DNA of 64,000 nucleotides from Paracoccus sp. TOH (GTDB lineage Bacteria; Pseudomonadota; Alphaproteobacteria; Rhodobacterales; Rhodobacteraceae): NCBI RefSeq assembly GCF_030388245.1, contig NZ_CP098360.1, positions 230,001 to 294,000 of the forward strand, read 5' to 3'. Shown piece by piece: positions 8,090 to 15,806 of this stretch (position 1 is its first letter; each line of letters starts with the position of its first letter). The notes under the pieces were generated by a model. It saw only the letters and a program-made list of their open reading frames with translations, ran no database searches and was not told where the DNA came from. The position numbers and the translations under genes were made by a program.

Positions 8090-8758
8090 TCAGGCCGCGA
8101 CAAGCTCCTGAACCAGCGAGGCGAACAGGCGCGCGCCGTCGGTTCCGCCATGCGCCGGATCGGCGGCCCGCTCGGGATGCGGCATCATGCCCAGCACCCG
8201 CCGGTTCTCGGACAGCACCCCGGCGATGTCCTCGACCGAACCGTTGACGCCCGGCACATAGGTGAAGGCGATGCGGTCCTGCGCCCGCAGCGCCGCCAGG
8301 CCGGCGGCGTCGATCTGGTAATTGCCGTCGTGATGTGCCACCGGCACCCGGATCTCCTCACCGGCCGCATAGGCCGCGGTGAAGGGGCTGGCCGCGGTCG
8401 CGACCTTCAGCACCACCTCGCGGCACAGGAAGCGCAACCCGGCATTGCGCATCAGGGCGCCCGGCAGCAGGTTCAGCTCGGTCAGCACCTGAAAACCGTT
8501 GCAGATGCCCAGCACGTAACCGCCGCGGGCCGCATGGGCCTTGATCGCGCCGGCGATGGGCGAATGCGCGGCGATGGCGCCGCAGCGCAGGTAATCGCCA
8601 AAGGAAAACCCGCCCGGCACCGCGACCAGGTCGGTGCCGGCAGGCAGCGCCTCGTCCTTGTGCCAGACGCGCGAGACCTCGGCCCCCGCCTGCCGCAAGG
8701 CGACGGCCAGATCGCGGTCGCAATTCGATCCGGGAAAGGTGATGACGGCAGCTTTCAT
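8090..8758 (-). CDS. purQ: phosphoribosylformylglycinamidine synthase subunit PurQ
   Basis: A 222-residue class I glutamine amidotransferase, the ammonia-supplying subunit of FGAM synthase (PurQ with PurL and PurS), step four of purine synthesis. The N-terminus [16 protein letters not shown] is diagnostic. The nucleophile cysteine lies in [13 protein letters not shown], and the His/Glu pair is near [11 protein letters not shown] at the C-terminus. GGAGGTCCGTC before the ATG at 8758 sets the start, although the frame stays open further upstream. purS and purL are not in the window, so the gene is separated from its usual partners. It lies between icd and dctBD. Confidence 0.96.
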   Translation of the reverse strand: MKAAVITFPGSNCDRDLAVALRQAGAEVSRVWHKDEALPAGTDLVAVPGGFSFGDYLRCGAIAAHSPIAGAIKAHAARGGYVLGICNGFQVLTELNLLPGALMRNAGLRFLCREVVLKVATAASPFTAAYAAGEEIRVPVAHHDGNYQIDAAGLAALRAQDRIAFTYVPGVNGSVEDIAGVLSENRRVLGMMPHPERAADPAHGGTDGARLFASLVQELVAA

Positions 8759-8924
8759 GACGGACCTCCGGGATAATGCCTCGCGCCTCCCATACTGCAA
8801 GCCGGCGCAACTGTTAAGCGGCTTTGCACGACCGTCCGTCTTCTTCGTTCTCCAAACGCTCACATCCCCGACACCACGCCGGCCCCTTCACCGTTTCCCA
8901 AATACCCATGCGGCCCCACCACAA

Positions 8925-8959
8925 GCGAAAAGGGCCGGGGTTGCCCCCGGCCCTTCGCA
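8925..8959 (-). terminator. intrinsic terminator after icd
   Basis: On the minus strand GGGCCGGGG/CCCCGGCCC forms a nine-pair stem with a four-base loop, extended by GCGAA/TTCGC and followed by TTTTCGC. It lies just past the icd stop and 166 bases before the purQ start. Confidence 0.85.
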
Positions 8960-8974
8960 ATCCCATGCGGCGGA

Positions 8975-10189
8975 TCAGCCCGCCAGCGCCTTGTTCAGGT
9001 ATTCGTCGACCTTTTCCAGGTAGCCCATGGTGGTCAGCCATTTCTGGTCCGGCCCGACCAGCAGCGCCAGGTCCTTGGTCATGTGGCCGTCCTCGACCGC
9101 CTGCACCGTGACCTTCTCCAGCGTCTCGACGAAGTTCTTCAGCGCCGCGTTGCCGTCCAGCTTGGCGCGGTGCTTCAGCCCGCCGGTCCAGGCGAAGATC
9201 GAGGCGATCGAGTTGGTCGAGGTCTGGTTGCCCTTCTGATGCTCGCGATAGTGGCGCGTCACCGTGCCATGCGCGGCCTCGGATTCGACGATCTTCCCGT
9301 CCGGCGTCATCAGCACCGAGGTCATCAGCCCCAGGCTGCCGAAGCCCTGCGCCACGGTATCGGACTGCACGTCGCCGTCGTAGTTCTTGCAGGCCCAGAC
9401 ATAGCCGCCCGACCATTTCATCGCCGAGGCGACCATGTCGTCGATCAGCCGATGCTCGTAATGGATGCCCTTCTTCTTGAACTCGGCCTCGAACTCCTCC
9501 TCGTAGACCTTCTGGAACAGGTCCTTGAAACGGCCGTCATAGGCCTTCAGGATGGTGTTCTTGGTCGAAAGATAGACCGGATAGCCGCGGTTCAGGCCAT
9601 AGTTCATCGAGGCGCGGGCGAAGTCGATGATCGACTCGTCGAGGTTGTACATCGCCATGGCGACCCCGGCGCCCGGGGCCTGATAGACCTCGTGCTCGAT
9701 GGTCTCGCCATCCTCGCCGACGAACTTGATCGTCAGCTTGCCCTTACCCGGGAAGCGGAAATCGGTGGCCTTGTACTGGTCGCCGAAGGCGTGGCGGCCG
9801 ACGACGATGGGCTGGGTCCAGCCGGGGACCAGGCGCGGCACGTTCTTGCAGATGATCGGCTCGCGGAAGATCACGCCGCCCAGGATGTTGCGGATGGTGC
9901 CGTTGGGCGATTTCCACATCTTCTTCAGGCCGAACTCCTCGACCCGGGCCTCGTCCGGGGTGATGGTGGCGCATTTCACGCCGACGCCGTATTGCTTGAT
10001 CGCCTCGGCCGCATCCACGGTGATCTGGTCCGAGGTGCGGTCGCGCTCCTCGATGCCCAGGTCGTAATATTTCAGGTCGATGTCCAGATAGGGAAGGATC
10101 AGCTTCTGCTTGATGAAGTCCCAGATGATCCGGGTCATCTCGTCGCCGTCGAGCTCGACGACGGGGTTCTCTACCTTGATCTTCGACAT
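8975..10189 (-). CDS. icd: NADP-dependent isocitrate dehydrogenase
   Basis: A 404-residue NADP-IDH of the eukaryote-like type II group, converting isocitrate to 2-oxoglutarate in the TCA cycle. Recognisable segments are [19 protein letters not shown] at the N-terminus, [13 protein letters not shown] (substrate binding), the [16 protein letters not shown] block and the C-terminal [19 protein letters not shown] (NADP binding). Length and start match the family. The gene is monocistronic, with a strong hairpin terminator behind it. A perfect 8-bp dyad stands just upstream of its likely promoter, suggesting regulation by a dimeric repressor or activator. Confidence 0.97.
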   Translation of the reverse strand: MSKIKVENPVVELDGDEMTRIIWDFIKQKLILPYLDIDLKYYDLGIEERDRTSDQITVDAAEAIKQYGVGVKCATITPDEARVEEFGLKKMWKSPNGTIRNILGGVIFREPIICKNVPRLVPGWTQPIVVGRHAFGDQYKATDFRFPGKGKLTIKFVGEDGETIEHEVYQAPGAGVAMAMYNLDESIIDFARASMNYGLNRGYPVYLSTKNTILKAYDGRFKDLFQKVYEEEFEAEFKKKGIHYEHRLIDDMVASAMKWSGGYVWACKNYDGDVQSDTVAQGFGSLGLMTSVLMTPDGKIVESEAAHGTVTRHYREHQKGNQTSTNSIASIFAWTGGLKHRAKLDGNAALKNFVETLEKVTVQAVEDGHMTKDLALLVGPDQKWLTTMGYLEKVDEYLNKALAG

Positions 10190-10256
10190 GGGTGGTCCCT
10201 TCGATTAGGATTCGGCTCGGTGGCGCTATAGCGGCATTCAATGCGAAAGGAAAGCC

Positions 10257-10276
10257 CGGTATGCAATCGCATACCG
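10257..10276. promoter_or_regulatory. perfect 8-bp inverted repeat upstream of icd, candidate operator
   Basis: CGGTATGC, four spacer bases (AATC), then GCATACCG. It lies 68-87 bases before the icd ATG and just upstream of a possible promoter whose -10 would be TATAGC (minus strand, 10225-10230). The dyad arm and spacing suit a GntR- or TetR-like dimer. The binding factor is unknown. Confidence 0.4.
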
Positions 10277-10277
10277 A

Positions 10278-10675
10278 TCAATGCGCCCACTTCGACAGAC
10301 AGGCGTAAAGCAGCGGCGCCACCAGCCCGCAAGCGCTCGCCGGCAGCGCGAAGGAACTGGTGAAACCCTCGCACACGCCAAGGAACGAACGGCCAACCGT
10401 CAGGCCGACCAGCAGCAGGAAAAGCCAGGGCTGCTCCTCTCGCCGGATGCCGTGCGCAAAGGACAGCCGCAACGCCAGCAGGCAACGCAGGACCAAAGCA
10501 GTGCCTCGCCTATGCCGATCACCCGGGCTTCGAGCCGCGAAACGGCGCGGAATGCCTCGAAACCGCTGCCTGGCGCGTCATCCCCGGCGATCAGCGCCGC
10601 CACCAGTCGCAATCCGTGATCCAGCGCGGCCATCCCCAGCACGCATAAAGCAAGCGCGGCCAGCCGTCAGCCCAT
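10278..10675 (-). pseudogene. broken small membrane-protein gene (in-frame stop plus frameshift)
   Basis: An ATG one base after the stop of the tandem-HD gene is followed at codon 3 by TGA. The same frame then continues for about 55 codons with a hydrophobic stretch (ALALCVLGMAALDHG...LVAALIAG). Around 10500 the reading switches to another frame, which gives a clearly membrane-like C-terminal half (WLFLLLVGLTVGRS, then a helix ending LLYACLSKWAH) and a stop at 10278. Joining the two gives a protein of roughly 130 residues with three or four helices. I infer a decayed fourth gene of the upstream operon. Alternatives are a sequencing error or two unrelated chance frames. I do not recognise the family. 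Confidence 0.5.
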
Positions 10676-10676
10676 G

Positions 10677-11801
10677 TCAGCTCCGGAAATACACCCGCGC
10701 GCTTTCGCTGAGCCAGGACCACAGCGCCGGTGCGCCGCGTTCGATGCGCAGACCCACGCGCTCGACCAGCTGCTCGTAGGTCACGCGGTATTCGACCCAG
10801 GTTCCGCCGCCCGAGGCGATGTTCTGCATCACCGGCTGCGCCCGGTCCAGCGACTTGGCAAAGACCGCGTCCCGGGTCTCGTTGGCCTCGAACTCGGTCC
10901 AAAGCGCGCGCAACTCGCGGCCCTGGGCCTCGGGCAGCAGCCCGAAGATCCGCGCGGCGGCGGCCTGTTCGGCGGCCAGTTGCGCCGCGCCGTGATGCGC
11001 CGCGCCGCCCTGCGCATGGATCGGCACGTCGCCGGTGTCGATCTCGACCAGATCGTGCAGCAGCAGCAGGCGGATCACCCGGCCGATCGCCACCCCCTCG
11101 CCGGCATGGGGCGCCATGACCAAAGCGTAAAGCGCCAGGTGCCAGCTGTGCTCGGCGCTGTTCTCGCGCCGCGAACGGTCGCAAAGCAGGCTGGCGCGCA
11201 GCACCGATTTCAGCCGGTCGGCCTCGGCCAGGAAGGCCAGGCGCTGCGCCAGTTCGCCGCAGGGCGCACGCCCCTCCAGCAGGGCCTGCGCCGCCTCCAT
11301 CGCCTCGGGCCATTCCGCCCAAAGCCGCCGGGCGCGGCCCGATGCCATGTTGTCGCGGACGATGGCGACATGATCGGGCAAGGGCTCGGGCGCGCCAAGC
11401 ACCTGGAACAGCGGTTGGACATGGTCCATGCGCTTGGCCATGCGCGCGTCCGGGCTCTCGCCCGCCTCGAACTCGTGCCACAGCGCCAGCAACGCCTCGC
11501 CGCCGGGCAGCATGCCGAACAGCCGGCGTGCGGCGGCCTCCTCGGCCGCCTGCACGGCGGCCATGTCATGGGCCAGGTGGATCGGGTGGTCGCCCGTGTC
11601 GATCTCGACCAGGTCGTGCAGCAGGATCATGGCGATGGCCCGGTCCGAGGCACCGAACACCAGCGCATAAAGCGCGACATGCCAGCTGTGCTCGGCGCTG
11701 TTTTCCGGCCGCGACAGGTCCATCAGCACATTCGCGCGCTCGACCGACTTCAGCCCGTCGGCCTCGGTCAGGAAGGCGAAACGCCGGGTCAGGTCGGTCA
11801 T
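10677..11801 (-). CDS. tandem HD-domain protein (two fused YfbR/HDDC2-like hydrolase domains)
   Basis: A 374-residue protein made of two homologous HD-superfamily halves offset by about 180 residues. Repeat 1 has ENSAEHSW (33-40) and LLHDLVEIDTGD (60-71). Repeat 2 has ENSAEHSW (213-220) and LLHDLVEIDTGD (247-258). The metal-binding H...HD set is intact in both, so both could be active. Single-domain relatives such as YfbR and HDDC2 are 5'-deoxynucleotidases of about 190 residues, so this looks like a duplication and fusion. DNA identity between the halves is still visible over 22 bases near 11151 and 11690. The ATG at 11801 overlaps the preceding stop (ATGA) and has an AGGAGG site. The substrate is not known but is likely a nucleotide. 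Confidence 0.88.
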   Translation of the reverse strand: MTDLTRRFAFLTEADGLKSVERANVLMDLSRPENSAEHSWHVALYALVFGASDRAIAMILLHDLVEIDTGDHPIHLAHDMAAVQAAEEAAARRLFGMLPGGEALLALWHEFEAGESPDARMAKRMDHVQPLFQVLGAPEPLPDHVAIVRDNMASGRARRLWAEWPEAMEAAQALLEGRAPCGELAQRLAFLAEADRLKSVLRASLLCDRSRRENSAEHSWHLALYALVMAPHAGEGVAIGRVIRLLLLHDLVEIDTGDVPIHAQGGAAHHGAAQLAAEQAAAARIFGLLPEAQGRELRALWTEFEANETRDAVFAKSLDRAQPVMQNIASGGGTWVEYRVTYEQLVERVGLRIERGAPALWSWLSESARVYFRS

Positions 11802-12241
11802 CGGGGCCTCCTGTCGAAAGCGAGCCGGCTGAGCAGGCAGGACAGAATGAACGCCGGCAAAGCCAGAACTGCGCCAAGGAGCAGCCAATCCATCGCATGG
11901 CTGTAACCGCCATCGCCAGCCGGCCAAATGATGTAGGCGCACAGCGGCAGCAGTACCCCAAGGCACCACAGTGCCGTCAGAACGACAAAACCCGGACGAA
12001 GCACCTGAGGCCAAACGGACGCCAATCCGAAATGCCAGAGAAAGGAAGCCAATCCGCCGGCGATGACAAGGGCATCGAGCCGGCGTCCAAGCCCATTTCC
12101 GAAGGGAATCGGAACCCACCCCTGTTCGACCGCGCGGAAATTGACCGCGCGCAACTTGGCAACCAATGTCAGCAAAATGGCCACACAGGCCAAGAGCAAC
12201 CCGGCGCCGGCCCAGATCAACCGACGCCGGCCAACCGTCAC
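11798..12241 (-). CDS. hypothetical four-helix membrane protein
   Basis: A 147-residue protein that I do not recognise. The start is a GTG overlapping the stop of the preceding hydrolase gene (GTGA). The frame is open further upstream, but only from that GTG does the composition become membrane-like. Four hydrophobic segments are visible: LIWAGAGLLLACVAILLTLV, then around ALVIAGGLASFLWHFGLASV, around FVVLTALWCLGVLLPLCAYI, and around WLLLGAVLALPAFILSCLL. The C-terminus is short and basic. Its stop overlaps the tandem-HD start by ATGA, so the three genes are translationally coupled. It may be a membrane partner of the HD protein. Function unknown. Confidence 0.75.
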   Translation of the reverse strand: MTVGRRRLIWAGAGLLLACVAILLTLVAKLRAVNFRAVEQGWVPIPFGNGLGRRLDALVIAGGLASFLWHFGLASVWPQVLRPGFVVLTALWCLGVLLPLCAYIIWPAGDGGYSHAMDWLLLGAVLALPAFILSCLLSRLAFDRRPR

Positions 12242-12897
12242 CGCGTGTTCTCGGTCAGGCGGCGCCGGACATAGGCCTGCACCGTGTCGATCATCGGCTT
12301 CATATGCGCCTCGTCGTCGCGGAAGAAGTGGTCGGCACCCTCGATTTCCTCGTGGGTGATGGTGATGCCCTTCTGCTCGCGCAGCTTGCCGACCAGCGCA
12401 TGGGTGTCCTTGGGCGGCGCTACCCGGTCGGCGGTGCCGTTGATGATCAGCCCCGAGGACGGGCACGGCGCCAGGAACGAGAAGTCATACATGTTCGCCG
12501 GCGGCGCGACCGAAATAAAGCCGGTGATCTCGGGCCGGCGCATCAGCAGCTGCATGCCGATCCAGGCGCCGAAGCTGAAGCCCGCCACCCAGCAATGCTT
12601 GCTGTTGGGGTTCATCGCCTGCAGATAATCCAGCGCCGAGGCGGCGTCCGACAGCTCGCCGATGCCCTGGTCGAATTCGCCCTGGCTGCGGCCGACCCCG
12701 CGGAAGTTGAACCGCATGACGGTGAAGCCCATGCGGTGGAAGGCATAGTGCAAATTGTAAACGACCCGGTTGTTCATCGTCCCGCCGTATTGCGGGTGCG
12801 GGTGCAGGATGATGGCGATGGGGGCGTCGGGCGCGGCTTGCGCGTGATAGCGCCCCTCGAGACGACCTTCGGGACCGGGGAAAATCAGTTCGGGCAT
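12238..12897 (-). CDS. alpha/beta hydrolase (COG2945-like)
   Basis: A 219-residue cytoplasmic alpha/beta hydrolase. Visible family signatures are ILHPHPQYGGTMNNRVV near the N-terminus, the RFNFRGVGRSQGEFDQG turn, the nucleophile elbow GFSFGAW, an acid near GTADRVAPP and the catalytic histidine in GADHFF. This pattern is that of the COG2945 group, often annotated as dienelactone-hydrolase-like or PHB-depolymerase-like without a known substrate. AAAGGAAGCCC precedes the ATG at 12897. It is the first gene of the overlapping operon with the membrane protein and the tandem-HD protein. It is divergent from the IscR-like regulator, an arrangement I recall from other Rhodobacterales. Confidence 0.88.
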   Translation of the reverse strand: MPELIFPGPEGRLEGRYHAQAAPDAPIAIILHPHPQYGGTMNNRVVYNLHYAFHRMGFTVMRFNFRGVGRSQGEFDQGIGELSDAASALDYLQAMNPNSKHCWVAGFSFGAWIGMQLLMRRPEITGFISVAPPANMYDFSFLAPCPSSGLIINGTADRVAPPKDTHALVGKLREQKGITITHEEIEGADHFFRDDEAHMKPMIDTVQAYVRRRLTENTR

Positions 12898-13063
12898 GGG
12901 CTTCCTTTGAAACTCGGGTTCCTTGACCCAGTGGCGTCGCGGCTCTAGATCGTCAATCTGGGAAGCGCGCCCGACATAGGCAAGACGCATTCAAGGACGG
13001 CGCCGGGGGAATTAGCCCCTGGCTCGCGCGTCGTCAATGGTTTGCGCCGGGAGGAGAGGCAAG

Positions 13064-13522
13064 ATGAAACTGTCCACCAAGGGACGTTATGCGATGGTCG
13101 CCCTGGTCGATCTGGCCATCGCCAAGGGCGACGACCTGACATCGCTGGCCGAGATTTCCAAGCGTCAGGACATCTCGCTGCCCTATCTGGAACAGCTCTT
13201 CGTGCGGCTGCGCCGCGCCGGGCTGGTCGATTCCGTGCGCGGCCCGGGCGGCGGCTACCGGCTGGCCAAGGCTCCCGAGACCATCCGCGTGGCCGATGTG
13301 CTGGAGGCAGTGGACGAAACCGTCAGCGCGCTGCATGTCGGCGCCGGCGCTTCGGGCGGGGTCTCGGGGTCGCGCGCGCAGACGCTGTCCAACCGGCTTT
13401 GGGAAAGCCTGTCGGCGCATGTCTATGTGTTCCTGCACAATCACACGCTGGCGGATGTGGCAAGGAACCAACTGCTGCCCTGCCCCGCCCTGCCCAAGAT
13501 CCTGTCGATCGTGGACGACTAG
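13064..13522 (+). CDS. iscR: Rrf2-family IscR-like regulator lacking the three cluster cysteines
   Basis: A 152-residue winged-helix regulator of the Rrf2 family. The start MKLSTKGRYAMVALVDLA, the recognition-helix region QDISLPYLEQLFVRLRRAGLV and the wing RGPGGGYRLAK are typical of IscR. Canonical IscR binds a 2Fe-2S cluster through three cysteines and a histidine at about 92-107. Here that segment (HVGAGASGGVSGSRAQTL) has none, and the only cysteine is near the C-terminus in LLPCPAL. This agrees with the single-cysteine IscR type reported in Rhodobacter. The expected suf genes do not follow. A Gfo/Idh gene starts three bases later instead. GGGAGGAGAGG precedes the ATG. Target assignment is inference. 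Confidence 0.85.
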   Translation: MKLSTKGRYAMVALVDLAIAKGDDLTSLAEISKRQDISLPYLEQLFVRLRRAGLVDSVRGPGGGYRLAKAPETIRVADVLEAVDETVSALHVGAGASGGVSGSRAQTLSNRLWESLSAHVYVFLHNHTLADVARNQLLPCPALPKILSIVDD

Positions 13523-13525
13523 GCC

Positions 13526-14548
13526 ATGCGGGTTCTGGTCGCCGGTCTGGGCAACATGGGCCGCAGCCATGCGCTGGCCTGGCTGAAGCAGCCGGGGGCC
13601 AAGCTGGTCGGTCTTGTCAACCGCAGCCCGGTCGACCTGCCCCCCGAGCTTGCTGCGATCCCGCAAAGCCAGGATTTCGACGAGGCGCTGCAACGCCTGC
13701 GCCCCGATGTCGCGGTGATCGCCACCTATTCCGACAGCCATGCCGATTATGCCGTCGCCGCGATGCGGGCCGGGGCGCATGTCTTCGTCGAGAAGCCGCT
13801 TGCCACCACGGTGGAGGATGCGCGCCGCGTGGTCGAGACCGCCGCCGAGACCGGGCGCAAGCTGGTAGTCGGTTATATCCTGCGCCACCACCCGAGCTGG
13901 CAGCGCCTGATCGCCGAGGCCCGGGCGCTTGGCGGGCCCTATGTATTCCGGCTGAACCTGAACCAGCAAAGCACCGGCCCGACCTGGGAGGTGCACAAGG
14001 CCCTGATGCGCACCACGCCGCCCATCGTCGATTGCGGGGTGCATTACGTCGACGTGATGTGCCAGATCACCGACGCGCCCCCGGTCGAGGTGCGCGGCAT
14101 GGGCCTGCGCCTCTCGGACGAGATCGCGGCCGGGATGTACAATTACGGGCATTTCCAGGTGCTTTTCGAGGACGGCTCGCTGGGCTGGTACGAGGCCGGC
14201 TGGGGGCCGATGATGTCGGACACCGCCTTCTTCGTGAAGGATGTGGTCAGCCCCCGCGGCGCGGTCAGCATCCGCATGGCCGAGGATGCGCGCTCGGACG
14301 AGATCGACACCCATACCCAGACCTCGCGGCTGCGCCTGCACCGGGTCGGAGAACCCGACCGCGATCTGTCCATGGCCGGAGAACCCGGCCATCAGCAGCT
14401 TTGCGATGCCGAGGCCGCCTTCATGCTCCGCGCCATTGCCGAGAACATGGACCTGAGCCGCCACATGCGGGACGCCGTCTCCTCGCTTGCCGTCTGCCTG
14501 GCGGCCGATGAATCCGTCAGGACTGGCCAGCCGGTGCGATTGCGCTGA
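13526..14548 (+). CDS. Gfo/Idh/MocA-family NAD(P)-dependent oxidoreductase
   Basis: A 340-residue oxidoreductase. The N-terminal Rossmann fold has the dinucleotide motif VAGLGNMGRSHA (4-15). The family motif EKPLATT follows at about residues 90-96, with a C-terminal alpha/beta substrate domain containing DCGVHYVDVM where the catalytic histidine sits. Substrates in this family are sugars, inositols or related polyols, and none can be chosen here. It starts three bases after the IscR-like stop with no independent ribosome site beyond the upstream coding end, so coupling is likely. A sugar oxidoreductase behind an iron-sulfur regulator is not an obvious functional pair and may reflect a rearrangement. 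Confidence 0.9.
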   Translation: MRVLVAGLGNMGRSHALAWLKQPGAKLVGLVNRSPVDLPPELAAIPQSQDFDEALQRLRPDVAVIATYSDSHADYAVAAMRAGAHVFVEKPLATTVEDARRVVETAAETGRKLVVGYILRHHPSWQRLIAEARALGGPYVFRLNLNQQSTGPTWEVHKALMRTTPPIVDCGVHYVDVMCQITDAPPVEVRGMGLRLSDEIAAGMYNYGHFQVLFEDGSLGWYEAGWGPMMSDTAFFVKDVVSPRGAVSIRMAEDARSDEIDTHTQTSRLRLHRVGEPDRDLSMAGEPGHQQLCDAEAAFMLRAIAENMDLSRHMRDAVSSLAVCLAADESVRTGQPVRLR

Positions 14549-14574
14549 TCGCGTCATGCCCTTGTCACCATTCC

Positions 14575-14636
14575 TTGCGAAACGGCGCGCATGGCCCTAA
14601 ATGAGCCTTTCCTTTTGACCTAGCACGGTTTCGCAA
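14575..14636. repeat. 9-bp inverted repeat between the Gfo/Idh gene and nspC
   Basis: TTGCGAAAC (14575-14583) and GTTTCGCAA (14628-14636) are perfect inverse complements separated by 44 bases. The right arm ends 16 bases before the nspC ATG. It could be a pair of operator half-sites or a weak stem-loop in the nspC leader. Confidence 0.35.
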
Positions 14637-14652
14637 CCGGGGGACCCGCGCC

Positions 14653-15759
14653 ATGTCCGATCTGCAGACGCCCTATTACCTGATCGACCTTGCCAAGCTG
14701 CGGGTGAACATGGAGCGGATCCGCTCTCTGCGCGAACGCTCGGGGGCGAAATGCCTGCTGGCGCTGAAATGCTTCGCCACCTGGTCGGCCTTCGACTTCA
14801 TGCGCGACTTCATGGACGGCACCACCTCCTCCTCGCTGTTCGAGCTGCGGCTGGGGCATGAGAAATTCGGCAAGGAAACCCATGCCTATTCCGTCGCCTG
14901 GGCCGATCACGAGATCGACGAGGCGCTGGGTTACGCCGACAAGATCATCTTCAACAGCCTGGGCCAGCTCGACCGGTTCGGGACGCAGGCTGCGCAGCGC
15001 GGCATCGCCATGGGGCTGCGACTGAATCCGCGCTTCTCGACCTCGGGCTTCGATCTGGCCGACCCGGCCCGGCCCTTCTCGCGGCTGGGCGAATGGGATC
15101 TGAACCGGCTGGAGGCGGCGCTGGACCGCATCTCGGGCGTGATGATCCATTACAATTGCGAGAATGCCGATTTCGAGCTGTTCGACGCGCAGCTTGGCCG
15201 GATCGAGGCCGAGTTCGGCGGCTTCCTGGAAAAGCTGGACTGGGTCTCCCTGGGCGGCGGCATCCATTTCACCGGCGAGGACTATCCGCTGGACCGGCTG
15301 GCCGACCGGCTGAAGGCGTTCTCGGAACGTTTCGGCGTGCAGGTCTTCCTGGAACCGGGAGAGGCCAGCATCACCCGCTCGACTTCGCTGGAGGTGACGG
15401 TTCTGGACGTGATCCATCACGGCAAGGACGTGGCCATCGTGGATAGCAGCATCGAGGCGCATATGCTCGACCTGCTGATCTATCGCGAGACGGCGAAACT
15501 GCCGCAGGACGGCGAGCATCCCTTCCAGATCGCCGGCAAGACCTGCCTCGCCGGCGACATCTTCGGCGAGGGCCGCTTTCCGCAGCCGCTGCAGGTCGGC
15601 GACCGCATCAGCATCGCCGATGCCGGCGGCTATACCATGGTCAAGAAGAACTGGTTCAACGGCGTTCCCATGCCTGCCATCGCCATCCGGGCCGAGGACG
15701 GAACGATCCGCGAGGTTCGCCGGTTCAGCTACGACGATTACCAGGCCAGCCTGTCCTGA
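14653..15759 (+). CDS. nspC: carboxynorspermidine/carboxyspermidine decarboxylase
   Basis: A 368-residue PLP enzyme of fold III (alanine-racemase-like barrel, NspC group), which decarboxylates carboxyspermidine or carboxynorspermidine to the triamine. The PLP lysine lies in CLLALKCFATWSAF. The segment SSLFELRLGHEKFGKETHAYS follows. HYNCENADFELF, GGGIHFTGEDYPLD and the dimer-site YTMVKKNWFNG are all family-specific. It is followed 47 bases later by carboxynorspermidine synthase, completing the pathway that makes spermidine without S-adenosylmethionine decarboxylase. This alternative route is known in alphaproteobacteria. Which triamine is made cannot be read from sequence. Confidence 0.93.
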   Translation: MSDLQTPYYLIDLAKLRVNMERIRSLRERSGAKCLLALKCFATWSAFDFMRDFMDGTTSSSLFELRLGHEKFGKETHAYSVAWADHEIDEALGYADKIIFNSLGQLDRFGTQAAQRGIAMGLRLNPRFSTSGFDLADPARPFSRLGEWDLNRLEAALDRISGVMIHYNCENADFELFDAQLGRIEAEFGGFLEKLDWVSLGGGIHFTGEDYPLDRLADRLKAFSERFGVQVFLEPGEASITRSTSLEVTVLDVIHHGKDVAIVDSSIEAHMLDLLIYRETAKLPQDGEHPFQIAGKTCLAGDIFGEGRFPQPLQVGDRISIADAGGYTMVKKNWFNGVPMPAIAIRAEDGTIREVRRFSYDDYQASLS

Positions 15760-15806
15760 CCAGGCGCAAGCCATCCCCTTTCCCAGCCCCCGAAAAGGAG
15801 AACGAA

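Noticed and set aside
5672..8776. 1034-codon plus-strand open frame opposite dctD, dctB and purQ
   Set aside because: Antisense to three well-supported genes, with no domain and a His/Gln/Arg-rich composition typical of shadow frames.
13523..14652. A suf/isc iron-sulfur operon behind the IscR-like gene
   Set aside because: The following genes are Gfo/Idh and polyamine enzymes. No cysteine desulfurase or SufB-like sequence is present.
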